DNA of 64,000 nt, taken from Juglans regia. Lineage: Eukaryota > Streptophyta > Magnoliopsida > Fagales > Juglandaceae. The notes below the pieces were generated by a model. It was not told the origin of the DNA. It saw only the letters and a program-made list of their open reading frames with translations, and ran no database searches. Shown here piece after piece: positions 9,091 through 21,060 of this stretch. The stretch lies in NCBI RefSeq assembly GCF_001411555.2, contig NC_049901.1:33552838-33616837 (forward strand). The letters run 5' to 3'. Positions within the stretch are counted from its first letter, which is position 1, and each line of letters starts with the position of its first letter. Made by a program: the position numbers and the translations under genes.

Positions 9091-10860
9091 CAAATAAGAA
9101 ATTTAAAGAAACAAAAATAAATAAATAAAAAGCTCCATTCAAATAGCATAGACCATCGAGGTAGAATATTTCATTTTGGCTAATAGAGAAATTAGATTAT
9201 AGATTTTTTTTAAAATAAAATTCTCATCCTTTTAGTTTTATTGAATTGTGATCTCTTTAACTGTTTCAATTGAGGACCCCAGGCCCTATCTTAGATCAAA
9301 CATCATAGGACCCCGGGCCCTTCATGGACTCGGGCCTTTCCTATAATGACCATATATCCAGCCTGACTCCCATTGTCACACCGTAGGTAACGACTGTGTG
9401 TAAGACTTTGTTACAAGTAATGCTTGGCTTTGAGTACCTATCCTTGACCACAAATTCTCTAGCCTCTACTAGTAGAGAGGCAACGTCTATGGTACAAGAG
9501 TGTTATTGTCTCATTCGAGATGCTTGATGCTTGGCATCAACCCAAGCGACGTCAGTCCATCATTACCTGCTTCTAAGTAACCAGGAGAGCTCCATCGAGA
9601 TAATGCGAGATAATGCTCCATCTCGATTTGAGGTCATGAGACACATATACACATGCCAACTCAAAAATTGCGATATAATATCAAATGTTTTGCAAAACTC
9701 TAGTAAGGAAAAAAAAAAAAAAAAAACTTTTTCTATATCATAAGTAGGTAAGATCTTAAAATTGTTCGAACTACCTTTGCATGGGTATAGTGAGTTCAAG
9801 ATATCATGTAGAATAGATGAGACACGAGGGGGTACTAAATAATGAGGTCCATCTTTCATGGACACGCATACTTTACAATTGCCCCCACATATTGTAAGCA
9901 TTGTCTAGTTAAATACTTGTTTCAATGAAGATCTTTCCTAAGTTGGATTGTTGTTGGGTTGTCTGCGGTCCAGTGATGACCTACGAGCACCCAAGTGCGT
10001 GCTTTAGCTTTAACTCTAGGAAGTTAGGGTACATGAAAGAGAGTTTACACGAGAGAGAATGATAAGAGAGAGAGTTCTGAGTGTGAAAGTGATGAACGAT
10101 GAGGATAATAAAAAGGAAAAGGGAATTCATCACAGGTTCCCTATAGTTTGTAGAAGGATTGGTCTGTTAGTCAATGAGCTCTCAATTGTCTAAGTGTACG
10201 CCATGTTGGGATGGTGGCACAATTCGTAATGATTTGCTCTGTCAGAGTTCAGAAGCTCAGCCAATGAGCGACGGGTTCTTCTAACGTGGTTGGTCTCCCA
10301 GTTTGCTGCGGATGAATGTTGTCTACATGTCATTTTGGTGGACATAAAAAGCTTGTGAGGGCATCAAGTAGAGACATTGTTTCCGCGCACTCCCAAGTTG
10401 CCTCTAAGCACACCAAGTTGCCTCCCAGTTTGTTGCTCGACTTGTTATATGTTTGCGTTGCACGTTACTCCCTTGTTACATTCTTTTTGCATTTAACACA
10501 TTATACTCGTCCATTCTTTGCTCATCTTCACCATTGCTCACCCAAAACGCCATACTTCTTACGTTACCTCTCCATATGTTGCTCACATACCTTTGCTTGC
10601 CTAAACCTTTACTCGCCCAGATGATGCGTTTGCTTATTTCCGTTTGCTTAAGCCTTTCCTTACCTGAATTTTTCCTGCTTGCTTGCCTAGTAAGACTTCC
10701 CTTACGTCGAAGGCTACACTAGTCAACATAGTCACGCTGCTAATGCGCGGAGGGTTCTTTCCAAAGTTTCGACAGGGCTCTCACATGGAGAATCTAAGTT
10801 TGATTTTTTTTATTTGAGTCAAGTATATTACTCATCTTTTCGACGAGGGTCGGGTATTGT
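9091..10860. other. Possible decayed LTR-type sequence
   Basis: The stretch holds mixed-composition DNA with repeated GGACCCCGGGCCC-like words near 9275-9345 and a C/T-rich block at 10380-10730. Plus-strand frames in the C/T-rich block look like composition artefacts. No terminal repeats could be paired within the window. Confidence 0.25.
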
Positions 10861-13240
10861 AGATTTTATTTACATTTATTTTATTTTATTGATATTTGTT
10901 CTGGAAACATTGTTTTATCCTACATCATCTTAATATTAATATTTTAAAAAATGTTTATAGAAGATTGCTTAAAATTGTGAGTGTAGTTCACTATTTAGTG
11001 GGAGTATACATTTGAATGAAGGAGTACCACTAGCGAGAGTGACTTCCAAAAATTTAATAGAATAAAATATACTCATAAACAACATGGTAGCAATTTAATA
11101 CTATTCTCTCGTCATTTAGAAACTAAAAGAGAATATTTATTATATGCGCTCCACTAGAGGTATTGAATTCACATAATATGAATGCATAAACATAGAATAT
11201 AAGATTTACTTCACTTGTATAATTCAACGTAGGGTTGTTGATCTAACCGACAAAGGAAAAGTGAGTTAATGTTGCTAATGGTTTGGTTATCTTGGATTTT
11301 TTTGTCACCTAAGAGCAGGTTGTCCAACTACAAGGTAGCTTAAACTAGATGTCTTATGAAACTGTTTGCAAGAAAAATGGATTCTAGCCACTTTCTTTTC
11401 AAAACCCATAGACAATTAATGAATTAGAAAATAGCAAATAATCTATATTATAGAATTGAGATGCTCATATTCTTTGGTGTTTTCATTGTTGTTAGCACAA
11501 CATGAGAGTTAAAGGTTAGAATTTCATTCAAAGCAAATCTTTGTTTTGGTAGGGTGAGTTTGTGATGCGATTTGAACAACATTAAAGGTGACTAAACTGA
11601 ATTTTCTTAGGGACAAAGTTTCTAATTGCTTTACCATTAATGAAAATAAGGATTGGTTATCTCATATGTTGTTGTTAAGTACAAGAGATCAATTTGAAAC
11701 CTTGAAGTCAGATATTGAATTTGATGAATGATATTTACGGCTATCTTGTGGATTCTTAAAAGTTGCAATTGGACTTGCTGACTAGAATTTAAAATTCATA
11801 TTATGAGTTTGATTCTAAATAAATTCGCGGTGAGTTGCTAACTTCATACTTGTGTAAAGGCTTCTTATGTATAAAAAATTAATCTCTTAAGAGGCACATA
11901 TTGTTGTTGTTCTATTTTGAAAAATTACTATATATGAGATTGTGCATAGAGATAAATGGTCCTAAAATTCTATTTGAGACTTATAGTTTAATTATTTGTA
12001 GTTCATCATTTGATTTCTCTCCTTCATATAATTGCTTGTAGTGCACATGATAGTGAGCACACACATTCACCATGTTTATTTTTTGAATCATGTGAAAATG
12101 TATGTCAACAGGTTTAGATCAGTTTACTCACACAAGCAATTGCCTTTGACGCTTAGGTAACTAGCAAAGATAGACATTGTGTCCATTGATGCTTATGTAG
12201 CATATAAAAATGGTTGAGACAAATATATATGTAGCCTTAACTAAGCTAGGATGAGCTCTTTGCAGTTTGCTAAGACTATGCATTGATAGCCCATAATCCA
12301 TGTAGCCTGTGGTTAATCAATTGCTAGATTCTCTTTGGTGTATTGGATGGTGAGCAAATGGAGTGACTTGAGTTAGGCATGAAGATAATGACTAGACTAA
12401 GATATGTACGGTGTATTGAAATTAGATATACACTCTTTTAGAAAGAGAACTCCACCGTGATATGTATTTCACACTACATGTGCTTTTATGACTAACAGTA
12501 GGGGTGAGGTGAGTGAATGGATCCCTACTTTCTCATTGTGAGGTATCATGACCTCAATTTCTTTATGCCCTTCGGTGACCTTTGACCATGTCACGAGGTT
12601 AAGGTTTAGTATCTTCTACTTTAGCATGTTGTCTAATATCATGTATGATGCGGTCTAAAGAGACAATGTCTGGAAAGTGATTTGACTAAGATTGAATGAC
12701 ATAAGGGAGAATGGAATACCATTTTGTAACACATTTTTGTTGTACTTGTACTCACTGCCAGCAAGTTGTGTTGCTTCTTGGATGTTGCAACAAATTTGTG
12801 AGTGCATAATGTTTAGTACAAATTAATCATTGCCTAGAGTCATTTGAACTAGAGACGGATTACAGATACCTTATATCATGTGACAAATAAGTTAGGGCGT
12901 AATGAGACACATTTTGCGATGTTGCTATATTGGTTTTCTCTCGAAAACATTTGGTATAATGCTCCTGTTTTTATTTTACAATTGTACTCGGTGATCACAC
13001 ATCCTATCTGTTAGTATAAACAACATTGAGAATATATTGAGAGATGTAGGTCTGTCTGGCCTGGAGCTTTACGCACTATGTACGAGTGTGAGAGATAATA
13101 AATGGGCACCTATTGTGGGCACTTGTTCCTCATCGTATGCCCACATATGAAGCAATCATTAACCAACTTCAAGTGCTTTGAAGGCTAGGTTTTAAGGATA
13201 GCCATTTTATAATTAGAGAGGCTATAAAAAAATAAGGAAA
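10861..13240. other. Long intergenic stretch, nothing recognised
   Basis: About 2.4 kb of moderately AT-rich DNA with no open frame above 60 residues on either strand and no repeat structure that I could identify. It may be a thoroughly decayed element. Confidence 0.4.
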
Positions 13241-13860
13241 TCGGTGAATCAAACCAAACCAGTCCAGTTCCAGGTTTGAATTTTAGAACACTGCTTCAAA
13301 GTGAATAGGACTGATACATATATATATATGTTTTTATTATATATAAATTATTTTTTGTATAATTTTTTATATTATATTATATGTTAAATTGCTAATTAAT
13401 ATAACGTGAAATTTTAAAATCTTATTATTCAGGCTTATTAATCTTATAATATAAAATTAATATAATCTTTAATATAACATAAAATTAATCTTATAAATCT
13501 TAATATAACATTTAATATTGATATAACATAAACTAATCGTATAATTTTTAATATAACATTTGAATTTTGATATAACATATTAATTTTAATTTTATAACAT
13601 AAAAAGAATATAACTTTAATATAACATAAAATGAGGGATGGATATGGGTCAATCACTTGCTAAAGTTTTGTTAGAGTATGATTTTGTTTATCCAGAAGTT
13701 CCAGTTTCGGAGGTGAATTTGTCCGGTACTGGTTCTTAAATTTTCATAATCGATATATACCAATTTGGTTCTATAAAATGTCCTAAACCGGACCGGACCG
13801 AACCAAGCCAATTACACCCCTATATACATATATATATATATATATACACACATATATATC
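13241..13860. repeat. AT-rich repeat block with TATAACAT motifs
   Basis: Between 13440 and 13635 the word (A)ATATAACAT recurs about eight times at irregular spacing. The block is bounded by ACCAAACCAGTCC on the left and GGACCGGACCGAACC..CACCCCTA on the right, which resembles the composition of hAT-type ends, but no target duplication was found. Confidence 0.35.
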
Positions 13861-13983
13861 TCCTCAACCCTTTGGGTAACTGTTGGTTCTTGTACAAAAT
13901 GAAAATCTCTTTCTTGAGTGTGTTGGTTCTCTCTAGTTCGGACATTTAGACTGTAGAATGTGTGAGTGTCGTCTTGTTCCTAT

Positions 13984-14463
13984 CTATTGGTTCTTAAGCA
14001 GATAGGAAGCGATAACACTTCTTTTGATTTTGAGTTCCAAGCGAGCAGAGGTTAAATTAGCATATGTTTCCATACACGAGGAGATTAAATAAGAGTGTAT
14101 AGAGCCTTCTTTAGTTGGCAAACCAGACCTTAATTTTTTATATTCTTGCAGATGGCTCAATAATGGAATTCTAATACATGTGAGTTTCTTGATGTAAGTT
14201 ACCATGCATACAAGAAAACATTCTTAACATCAATTTGAAATGACAACCATGTTTGAACACAACCGAGAGTAACACCTAAAAAATTCTAAGTTTGAGGGAA
14301 TTCTCGAGCAACTTCTAGTCTTGTATTGTGTCTTTCTATGGTTTCATTACTAATGTTACACTTGATCATATTGTCAAACCATTGAGCTGCAATTCCATAA
14401 ACAATCAATTGGTTCTAAAGAAGAAATACTCAAGTCTTTTATGGCATTCGACATAGCACCTTG
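13984..14463 (-). pseudogene. Decayed Ty1/copia reverse transcriptase fragment, split by CACTA
   Basis: On the minus strand, spread over shifted frames, are recognisable copia RT words: IERHNTRLEVA (consensus like IDRYKARLVA), FQIDVKNVFLY (like QLDVKNAFLHG) and LKKALYTLI*SPRVW (like LKKALYGLKQSPRAW). Stops and frameshifts are numerous. The fragment stops exactly at the CACTA left terminus, and the short sequence right of the CACTA end (37805-37848, SFYKQAS on the minus strand) fits the continuation just upstream of this RT. The copia element was therefore present before the CACTA insertion. Confidence 0.7.
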
Positions 14464-15080
14464 CACTACAACACATTTTGGCTTTTGTGATGGACGAAAT
14501 CGTCACAAAAATAAGCAAACTATCACAAAAAAGTTTTGTCATGATTTGAGACCGTCACCAAAAAGGCGTCAAAAAATATTTTTTGTGATGGTTTACTATT
14601 CAAGCATCACAAATTTTGTTTTTTTTTGTTTTTGTTTTTGTTTTTTTGTAACGGTTGGAAGTCTTCTGTGAGATGAAACGTTTGACGTGATTTTTTTTGT
14701 GACAATTAAAATTCGTCATAGAAAGTAACGTTCGAACGTTAACTCGACCGATTGACATTTGAATGTAAAAAATTAGATGTTCATTGTTTTTGCTTCGCAC
14801 GAATGATATTTACGTTTGTTGTTATCTTGGAGACGTTTGAATGTAGCATTCATATGTTAAAGGAGAAGCGTTCAAATGTAAAATCTTTAACTTTCGGATG
14901 TTGATTTATTATTTGTATATATTCTAATCATTCGAATGTTTAGATTGTTTGTGCGTTGAAACGTGCGAGCGTAATGTCTTACGTTCAAACATTTTGTTGG
15001 AATTCACTAGTATTTTGTTTGAACATTAATTCGAACGTGAAGCCATGTTCGAACGTTTGTTCTTTACATGCAAACGTTAT
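14464..15080. repeat. CACTA left terminus and subterminal repeats
   Basis: From 14464 the order is CACTACAACACA, alternating GTGATGG and TCGTCAC-like blocks to about 14660, then from 14725 to 15080 many diverged ACGTTCGAACGT variants (AACGTTCGAACGTT is perfect at about 14729). This mirrors the right end at 37600-37804. Confidence 0.75.
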
Positions 15081-15234
15081 GATCAGAAAAAATAATTTCA
15101 TAATATTAAAAAGCATACAAATTGTTTCATATTACACCATAAATATAACAACTAATAATGTCTTGTAGAGTTGCTAAAATAGACAATAAAAGTTTCTAAT
15201 AATGATAATGATAATGATATATTTATCATTTATT

Positions 15235-15977
15235 CTTCTTTCCTCGCCCACTGCGATCCTACTGAAGTGACATAACACTTTTTATCTGGACCATCATCTC
15301 CCTTTATATTTGCTCTTGGACTTCAATAGGTATTCTCCCATCGCAGTCTCTTTGTTGCTCCTGCAAACGCGTATCTAAATCATATTGTCGCGATAAAAGA
15401 GACTCTAACTCCTACTGTCTCGATTTCATCTGTTCAATTTCTTGGCATGCTGCATCTAAATCTTTAGTAAGATTGTTAACTTCAAAAGTCGAGGTCATGG
15501 AGGATGAACTGACACGCTTGAAAGAACGTCCCAAAACCTCTATCCAAACCAGATTTGGTCCTAAGCACATGCGTGAATATGTCTATATCACTAGGAGATG
15601 ATTCCTCAGAAGTTGATTAGATCTCAATCATTTTTTCCTACAATTACAATAAAAACACACAACAAATAACGTATTAAAAGAAATGAGGAATCAAACATAA
15701 TATGAATTCACATGTTACATAATTTATTCAAAGAAAATAATCTCACTTACATAATTATCTTTAGTGACAGGATCAACTCACTCACTGTGCTCATTAGTGT
15801 GAGCAGCAGCATAAACATGAATGAAAGAGAAATTTTTAGAATTATCACGTTTCTAACAAAGCCACATTAGTAATTTAAAAAAATAATGTTAGTACTTAAA
15901 TAAAAGAATATGATAAAAATGAGTGAGAACTATTAAGGTATTAATTACCATTTTATCAGCAAGACGTTGGAATGACC
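15235..15977 (-). pseudogene. Transposase_24-type CACTA gene, 3' exons
   Basis: Three exon pieces are visible on the minus strand. The first, 15949-15977, is the end of exon 3 (RLADKM, then donor GTAATT). The second, about 15755-15852, encodes NSKNFSFIHVYAAAHTNEHSE and ends at a GTAAG donor. The third, 15235-15637, follows an acceptor TTGTAG and encodes EESSP, DIFTHVL, then after a one-base shift LGRSFKRVSSSS, followed by a coiled-coil (VNNLTKDLDAACQEIEQMKSRQ-type heptads, with Gln codons turned to TAG). These match the C-terminal half of plant Transposase_24 proteins of Ptta/En/Spm elements. It continues at 22381-23157 across a LINE insertion. Confidence 0.75.
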
Positions 15978-16778
15978 TTTTTTTTATTTATTTATTTTTT
16001 TAAAAAAAGAGCAGAAAGTCACATGTCCAATAGTGATCCCTCCCAAATTTATTAATAATACCCTCACTTATGGCGGAAGCATACCGTGGTTAGTACTGTT
16101 CACCCGACCCGACCCGAAATTCATTGTTCCGACCCGACCCGAACCCAAGCCCATTCCGTTACCCGATTACCCGAATTACCCGATACCCGATTGCCCGACC
16201 CGCACAGTGTTTAAGGAATACCCGATTACCCGATTTTTTTTTTTTTTTTTGGAAAATAGGTATATGTTAGTCTCTTAATCTTCTGACTCCAAGAATTACA
16301 AAAAATATGTTTGTAAATATCCACATAAAAAAAAAACTAAAAAAATTAAACCGGACCCACAAAAAAGTACTTCCATAACACAACATCTCTTACTTTAATC
16401 CTATTAAACACTTAGCGAGCACTTCTAATACAAACACACTTGGCATACATATCAATTAAACCGGACCCACAAAAAAGTACTTCAAGTAATCTGCATGCCC
16501 ACAAAAAATTGATGTCCACATGAATCATATCCATGCGTGTTCATGAATCTTCCTCATGTCTTCAAAACTAGCTAATCTGCATGCCCACAAAAAATTGGAT
16601 AATGATACTAAAATTGGACATCCTCTATTGCTAAGAAAGAAAGTGAAGATTGAAGAACATGCCCACAAAAAAAAAAACAAAAAACAAAAAAACAAAACAA
16701 AAGAAAAAGAAAAAATGGTCTTACTCTTGGATTAGCTAGTTTTGGTCCAAAAGTACTTCAAGTAATCTTCAATCGATC

Positions 16779-17258
16779 TCATTTAAAATATTCTACAAAT
16801 CTAAACGGTAGCTCATCCATGATTATCATTTTAGCTACCGCCGATCGTATTTTTTGTTCATTGTACTTAGCAAGTCCAACACTAGGACTGCTAGTTGTAC
16901 CATCCACCCCCGTCTTCCTAGTCCCGGTCATTTTTGATTGGGGGTTATCCCTTCCAAATCCACTAGCATTAAAGACTTTACATGTTTGATGATGGTACTT
17001 CAAAGATGAAGTACCTTGTTTTTTAGGATGACATAACAAAACCTTACCACAATAATCGCACGTGGCTTTGGGCTCATTGGGATCCTCGACATTCTCAATC
17101 CTCGTAAAGTGTTGCCATACATCTGATCTTCCCCGTTTTCTTGTGATAGGAGGGCGAACTTGAGGACTAGTTGTTGGGAGAGAGCTATCCAAAGTTGGAG
17201 GGTGAGTACTATCCAAATGAATCACATTGGGCATTGATTCAGACCCAGATGAAGGCAT
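16779..17258 (-). pseudogene. hAT transposase N-terminus with BED zinc finger, truncated
   Basis: The 159-residue frame starts with a Ser/Pro-rich leader. A BED finger follows at residues about 45-95: DVWQHFTRIE, CDYCGKVLLCHP, then LKYHHQTC, giving the C-x2-C...H-x4-C set. After a linker comes EQKIRSAVAKMIIMDELPF, the usual entry to the hAT RNase H-like core. It stops there, so the catalytic core and dimerisation domain are absent. Confidence 0.85.
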
Positions 17259-18518
17259 ATTCCCTGCAAATTAAAAAAAAAATAGAGTAAGATACCTGCA
17301 AATTAAATAAAACATATTCCCTTAAAAGGATGCAAAGAGAGACTTAAGCTGTATGTGTTTTGAATAAAAAGAAAATTGTTAAATTTAAACTAAACTATTA
17401 ATAGATTCATCCATTAGTCAACAAATTGAGGAATGAAATTGAGGAATGAAATCCTACATTAAATTGAGGAATAATTTAAACTAAATTATTAGCTAAACAA
17501 TGTAGCTCATGTAGTTCAAACAAGATAAAAGGCAAAGAGTAAAATTACTAATTTAGAATATGATTATGCATGCGCTTTGGGCTTAGGTACTGATCATGTC
17601 TGAGTCTGAAATTAGGAATTTAGAATACGATATCTTCTTGTTGGGCTACTGATGGGCCTAACCTCAGAGTCTCAGACCTCAAAATATAATTTACAAATCT
17701 GTGAGCCTTAAAATCTTTGTTTATAGAACAATTATTATTTAATAATAATAATCAAGAACTTGACTGTTAGTAGTGCTTATCGTTTAATGTAGCAAAAATG
17801 AAGTGCATATAGATTTTAGATGAGGAGTTGAGAGTTGGTTTTGCTGAGAAATTTACTGTTAGTAGAGAAATTTCTCACTTGAGGGAATAACAAAGAAGGG
17901 TAACCGGTAGATAAGTCAAATGCCCAAAGAGGTAAGAGTTGTTGCCATTTAAAAGGGTGTTTTGAAGAAGACTTCCAACCACAATACAAAAGCTATGGAT
18001 CATACCCAAAAAAAAAAAAAAAAAAACTTTCCAGTATCCATTCATGAAAAAGAATTCCCCATTGCACTAAAGAGATTTATCCATTCCCCACTCGGGGTAG
18101 GGTTAATTCAATCTTTAGGAGTTATAGATAGAAGAAGATTATATAAAGCCCAATAAGCATAAAACAGAAAATGTTAATCTAATAGGGTATAAAGAAGTGA
18201 GCTTTGTTTAATCATTAATGCCCATCCTCCCTAATTCTTTGATGATATTAATCTAATACAATCTATTTGGTTTATAGAATTTCAGTGTGCAGACTCTACA
18301 AATGAATACTAAAAGAATATGTAGTCTCTACAAATGAAGTTGAAATGATTTTGAAGACAATTATGTATCATCAACAATGACAGAAGTATATCCATTATAC
18401 ATTTGAAGTCAATATATTGTTCCTCATCACTGGTGAGATCATGCAAATCCTAATTGTTTCTTGGTGCTCCCATCATCATGTTATTCAATCAAAAGTATTC
18501 TACTGAGATTTGTAAACA

Positions 18519-19047
18519 TCAGTGAATGACCATCCTTTCAGCAGAAACAGCCATTGTTTCTAGTATTGAGTGCCCTTCACCGTCCAAAGCTTCCACGTTG
18601 GAAGATCTACAACTGAAGTAGAAAACTGCACTCATCATAGAATCAATGAGCACCATAAAGGAATACATGATCACTAAAAGAGGCCCTTCCCATATCCTCG
18701 AAGACCCATCCCCATAGCTCAGGGTCTTCACTCTGTGCTCAAACAACCCCTCAATAAAGGCCATCCCAATTGTGGATCCAAGAAATATCAAAAGACCCAC
18801 TTGAGTCTGGCCCTTAATCAACACACTGGACCGCAGCATTGCCTGCGGTCCCGAAACATCCTCCAACACTGAGATCACAATAGCAATGTTGCAAATAATG
18901 ATTGCATTGGCAAAAATAACAGAGAAAACAAGCCCAGCCATCATAGCAGCATAGACAATCAAATCCGGTGAAAACCCAATTACAGCAAATGCACTGCATA
19001 CAACATCAAGTAGAACAAAAAACAATGTGACACAACCAACAATACCT
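18519..19047 (-). pseudogene. Captured fragment of a plant multi-pass membrane protein gene
   Basis: The uninterrupted frame of about 175 residues has four hydrophobic spans (near FFVLLDVVCSAFAVI, AAMMAGLVFSVIFANAII, VGLLIFLGSTIGMAF and LLVIMYSFMVLIDSMMS) and the block VISVLEDVSGPQAMLRSS followed by LIKGQTQVG. This pattern resembles a family of uncharacterised plant membrane proteins; the naming is from memory of the family pattern. The natural stop (VIH then TGA) is present, so the C-terminal part was captured with its end. The N-terminal third is missing and there is no clear start codon. It lies upstream of, and on the same strand as, the hAT coding exon, so a chimeric transcript is possible. 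Confidence 0.7.
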
Positions 19048-19866
19048 AGTTTTTTCCTCTATTCCGTTTATTTTCTCTCCAACCCACCATTTTCCTCTAT
19101 TCCAAACTAAGAAAATTCCTTGACTCAAGGCATGCAGATTATGCTATGAATAAAAGTGATCAAACGACAAACCCACTAAAACCCATAAACCCACAACTTG
19201 AGTCTGTTTTCCAACCATCCAAACACCCATAAACCAAACCACAAACCCACTAACCTTGATTCTGAGTTGCGATGGAGAGAGTGAGAGTTGCGATAGAGAG
19301 AGTTGCGATGGAGAGAGTGGGCTTGCGAGGAGGAGAGCGGAGCGGCTGCGAGGACGAGAGCGGCTGCGAGGGAGAAAATGTCGAGCGGGTTTTCGGTGAT
19401 ATTAGACGCAACGGGTATACGGGTATTACCCGTTTAAAAATGAATCGGGTAACGGGTATTCCGTTTCCGATTTAAAACAATAGCGGGTCGGGTAATTCAG
19501 GTCGGGTCGGGTCGGGTCAGAAAATTCGGTCGGGTCGGGTATTTGGTCTTTTTGTTCACCCCTAACCGTGGTGACAAGAAAGGACCATGGAAACAGGCCC
19601 ACAACCAAGAAAAAAATCTAGAACAAAAATATTAGATCACTATTTAAACAATACCCACCAAAAACCCATAACAAAAACAAGGTTTACAGATAACCCCAAA
19701 AATTCACAAACTAACATCTCAAAGATGGAAAACCCAAAGAATCCAAACGAATCAGGCCTCTAAGAACCCGAGGCAAATTATAACTACTAAAAAAATCTCA
19801 ATCAGAACCTGAAGCCCCTACCTTAGATAACCAATCCGCCACCCTATTACCTTCACGAAAGACATG

Positions 19867-20277
19867 CTAAAAACGACATTGAACCAAGCAAGCTAAATCA
19901 ACAATTTCCTCCCAAAAATCCTCAAGGTACCACACACCACATCTCCCTCTGAGCCACCAAAAGAGAATTACCATAGAATCCATTTCAACTATCACATTTG
20001 AGATATTCAACGATTTGCAACTTCTCAACCCATGAAGGAGAGCCATAAGCTCCGCTTTATTATTAGAACCAAAGCCAATATGAGAAGCATAAGCCTGGAC
20101 CATCCCACTGGAAGCATCCCGAATAACCCCGCCAATGCCACAATAACCAGGATTACCCATACTACTACCATCCATATTCAATTTAAACCATCCCAGCGGC
20201 GGTTTATCCCACCTCACCACTTTACAACATGGAGCTTTCGGAACCACCGAAATTATCCGCAAGGTCTCAAGGATCAT
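19867..20277 (-). pseudogene. LINE RNase H domain
   Basis: The frame encodes LNMDGSSMGNPGYCGIGGVIRD, then NNKAELMALLHGL and VIVEMDSM, which are the RNase H motifs (first Asp in NMDGS, Glu in KAELMAL, Asp in VEMDS). This is the C-terminal domain of the LINE polyprotein. Two frameshifts separate it from the zf-RVT part at 20503-21003. Confidence 0.85.
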
Positions 20278-20502
20278 GCCATCTCAACGAGACAGACTCT
20301 TATTTTGCTTAGCCACCTGTGAAAGAGACCCTAACCACATACAAATAGAATGAACAACAGAATTATGCGATTCCAATATACCTTCCATCCTAGCAAGACA
20401 TCTCCTCTTCCATAGACGCCAAGTAACAATAATGGGAATGATGCCAACAATAAAGCCCACCTGTGAAGAAGAGCTAGCACGCCTAAACCAAATCTCAACA
20501 TT

Positions 20503-21003
20503 CTATTTCCAATTTCTACCAAGAGGTATGCCAATAAGATTTCTAAAAAAAGACCACACTCTTTGTGGAAATTCACCCTCAAAAAGCACATGATTAATAT
20601 CTTCAATATGACCACGATTACAACAATCACATTTGGATACAAGAGGAATACCAATACGGTGTAATCTATCATCCACACTCAAGGCCAAAAACCATGACCT
20701 CCAAAAATGGATAGACATTTTTAATGGAAGATTCTTATGCCAAATCCATGCATGACAGTCCATAGAATTACCTCTAATATGAATACAATTCCATGCAGAT
20801 TTTGTAGAGAAAATACTTGTATCCGTAGGAGTCCAAATTAGAACATCCTTCCCATTCTTCGGCCCAACTAAAGCAATTACATTCTCATCCACCTTATCTT
20901 GCCCTACTAACTCCTCCAATAACTCCACATCCCAACTATCCGACAACCTACAATTTTTAACTTTCAAAAGAGGAGAACCCATAACCGTCAACTCATTAAT
21001 CAA
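20503..21003 (-). pseudogene. LINE zf-RVT (reverse-transcriptase zinc-binding) region
   Basis: The frame contains WTPTDTSIFSTKSAW, then IWHKNLPLKMSIHFWR and CDCCNRGHIEDINHVLFE, the usual C-x2-C...H...H arrangement downstream of plant LINE reverse transcriptases. It follows the RT segment with a short gap and frame change. Confidence 0.85.
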
Positions 21004-21060
21004 TGGACCATTATCCCTCCATTTGTCATACCAGAAAAAAAGATCACCCTCTCTAATCTT

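Larger units (their letters stand above)
16091..19564 (-). mobile_element. hAT transposon carrying a host gene fragment
   Basis: ACCGTGGT occurs at 16083-16090 and 19565-19572, a perfect 8-bp duplication. The ends are TAGTACTGTTCACCC and, in reverse complement, TAGGGGTGAACA, with long runs of CCCGACCCGA at the left and GGGTCGGGTC at the right. Inside, on the minus strand, are a captured multi-membrane-protein fragment (18519-19047) and a truncated BED-finger transposase start (16779-17258). The rest is AT-rich, with several poly-A tracts. Confidence 0.88.

Noticed and set aside
10316..10722. Two overlapping plus frames rich in Leu, Cys and Ser.
   Set aside because: A C/T-rich stretch without domains, start context or conservation signs; likely composition.
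19272..19475. A plus frame with ERVRVAIERVAMERVG repeats.
   Set aside because: It is an artefact of GAGAGTTGCGATGGAGA repeats in the right arm of the hAT element.
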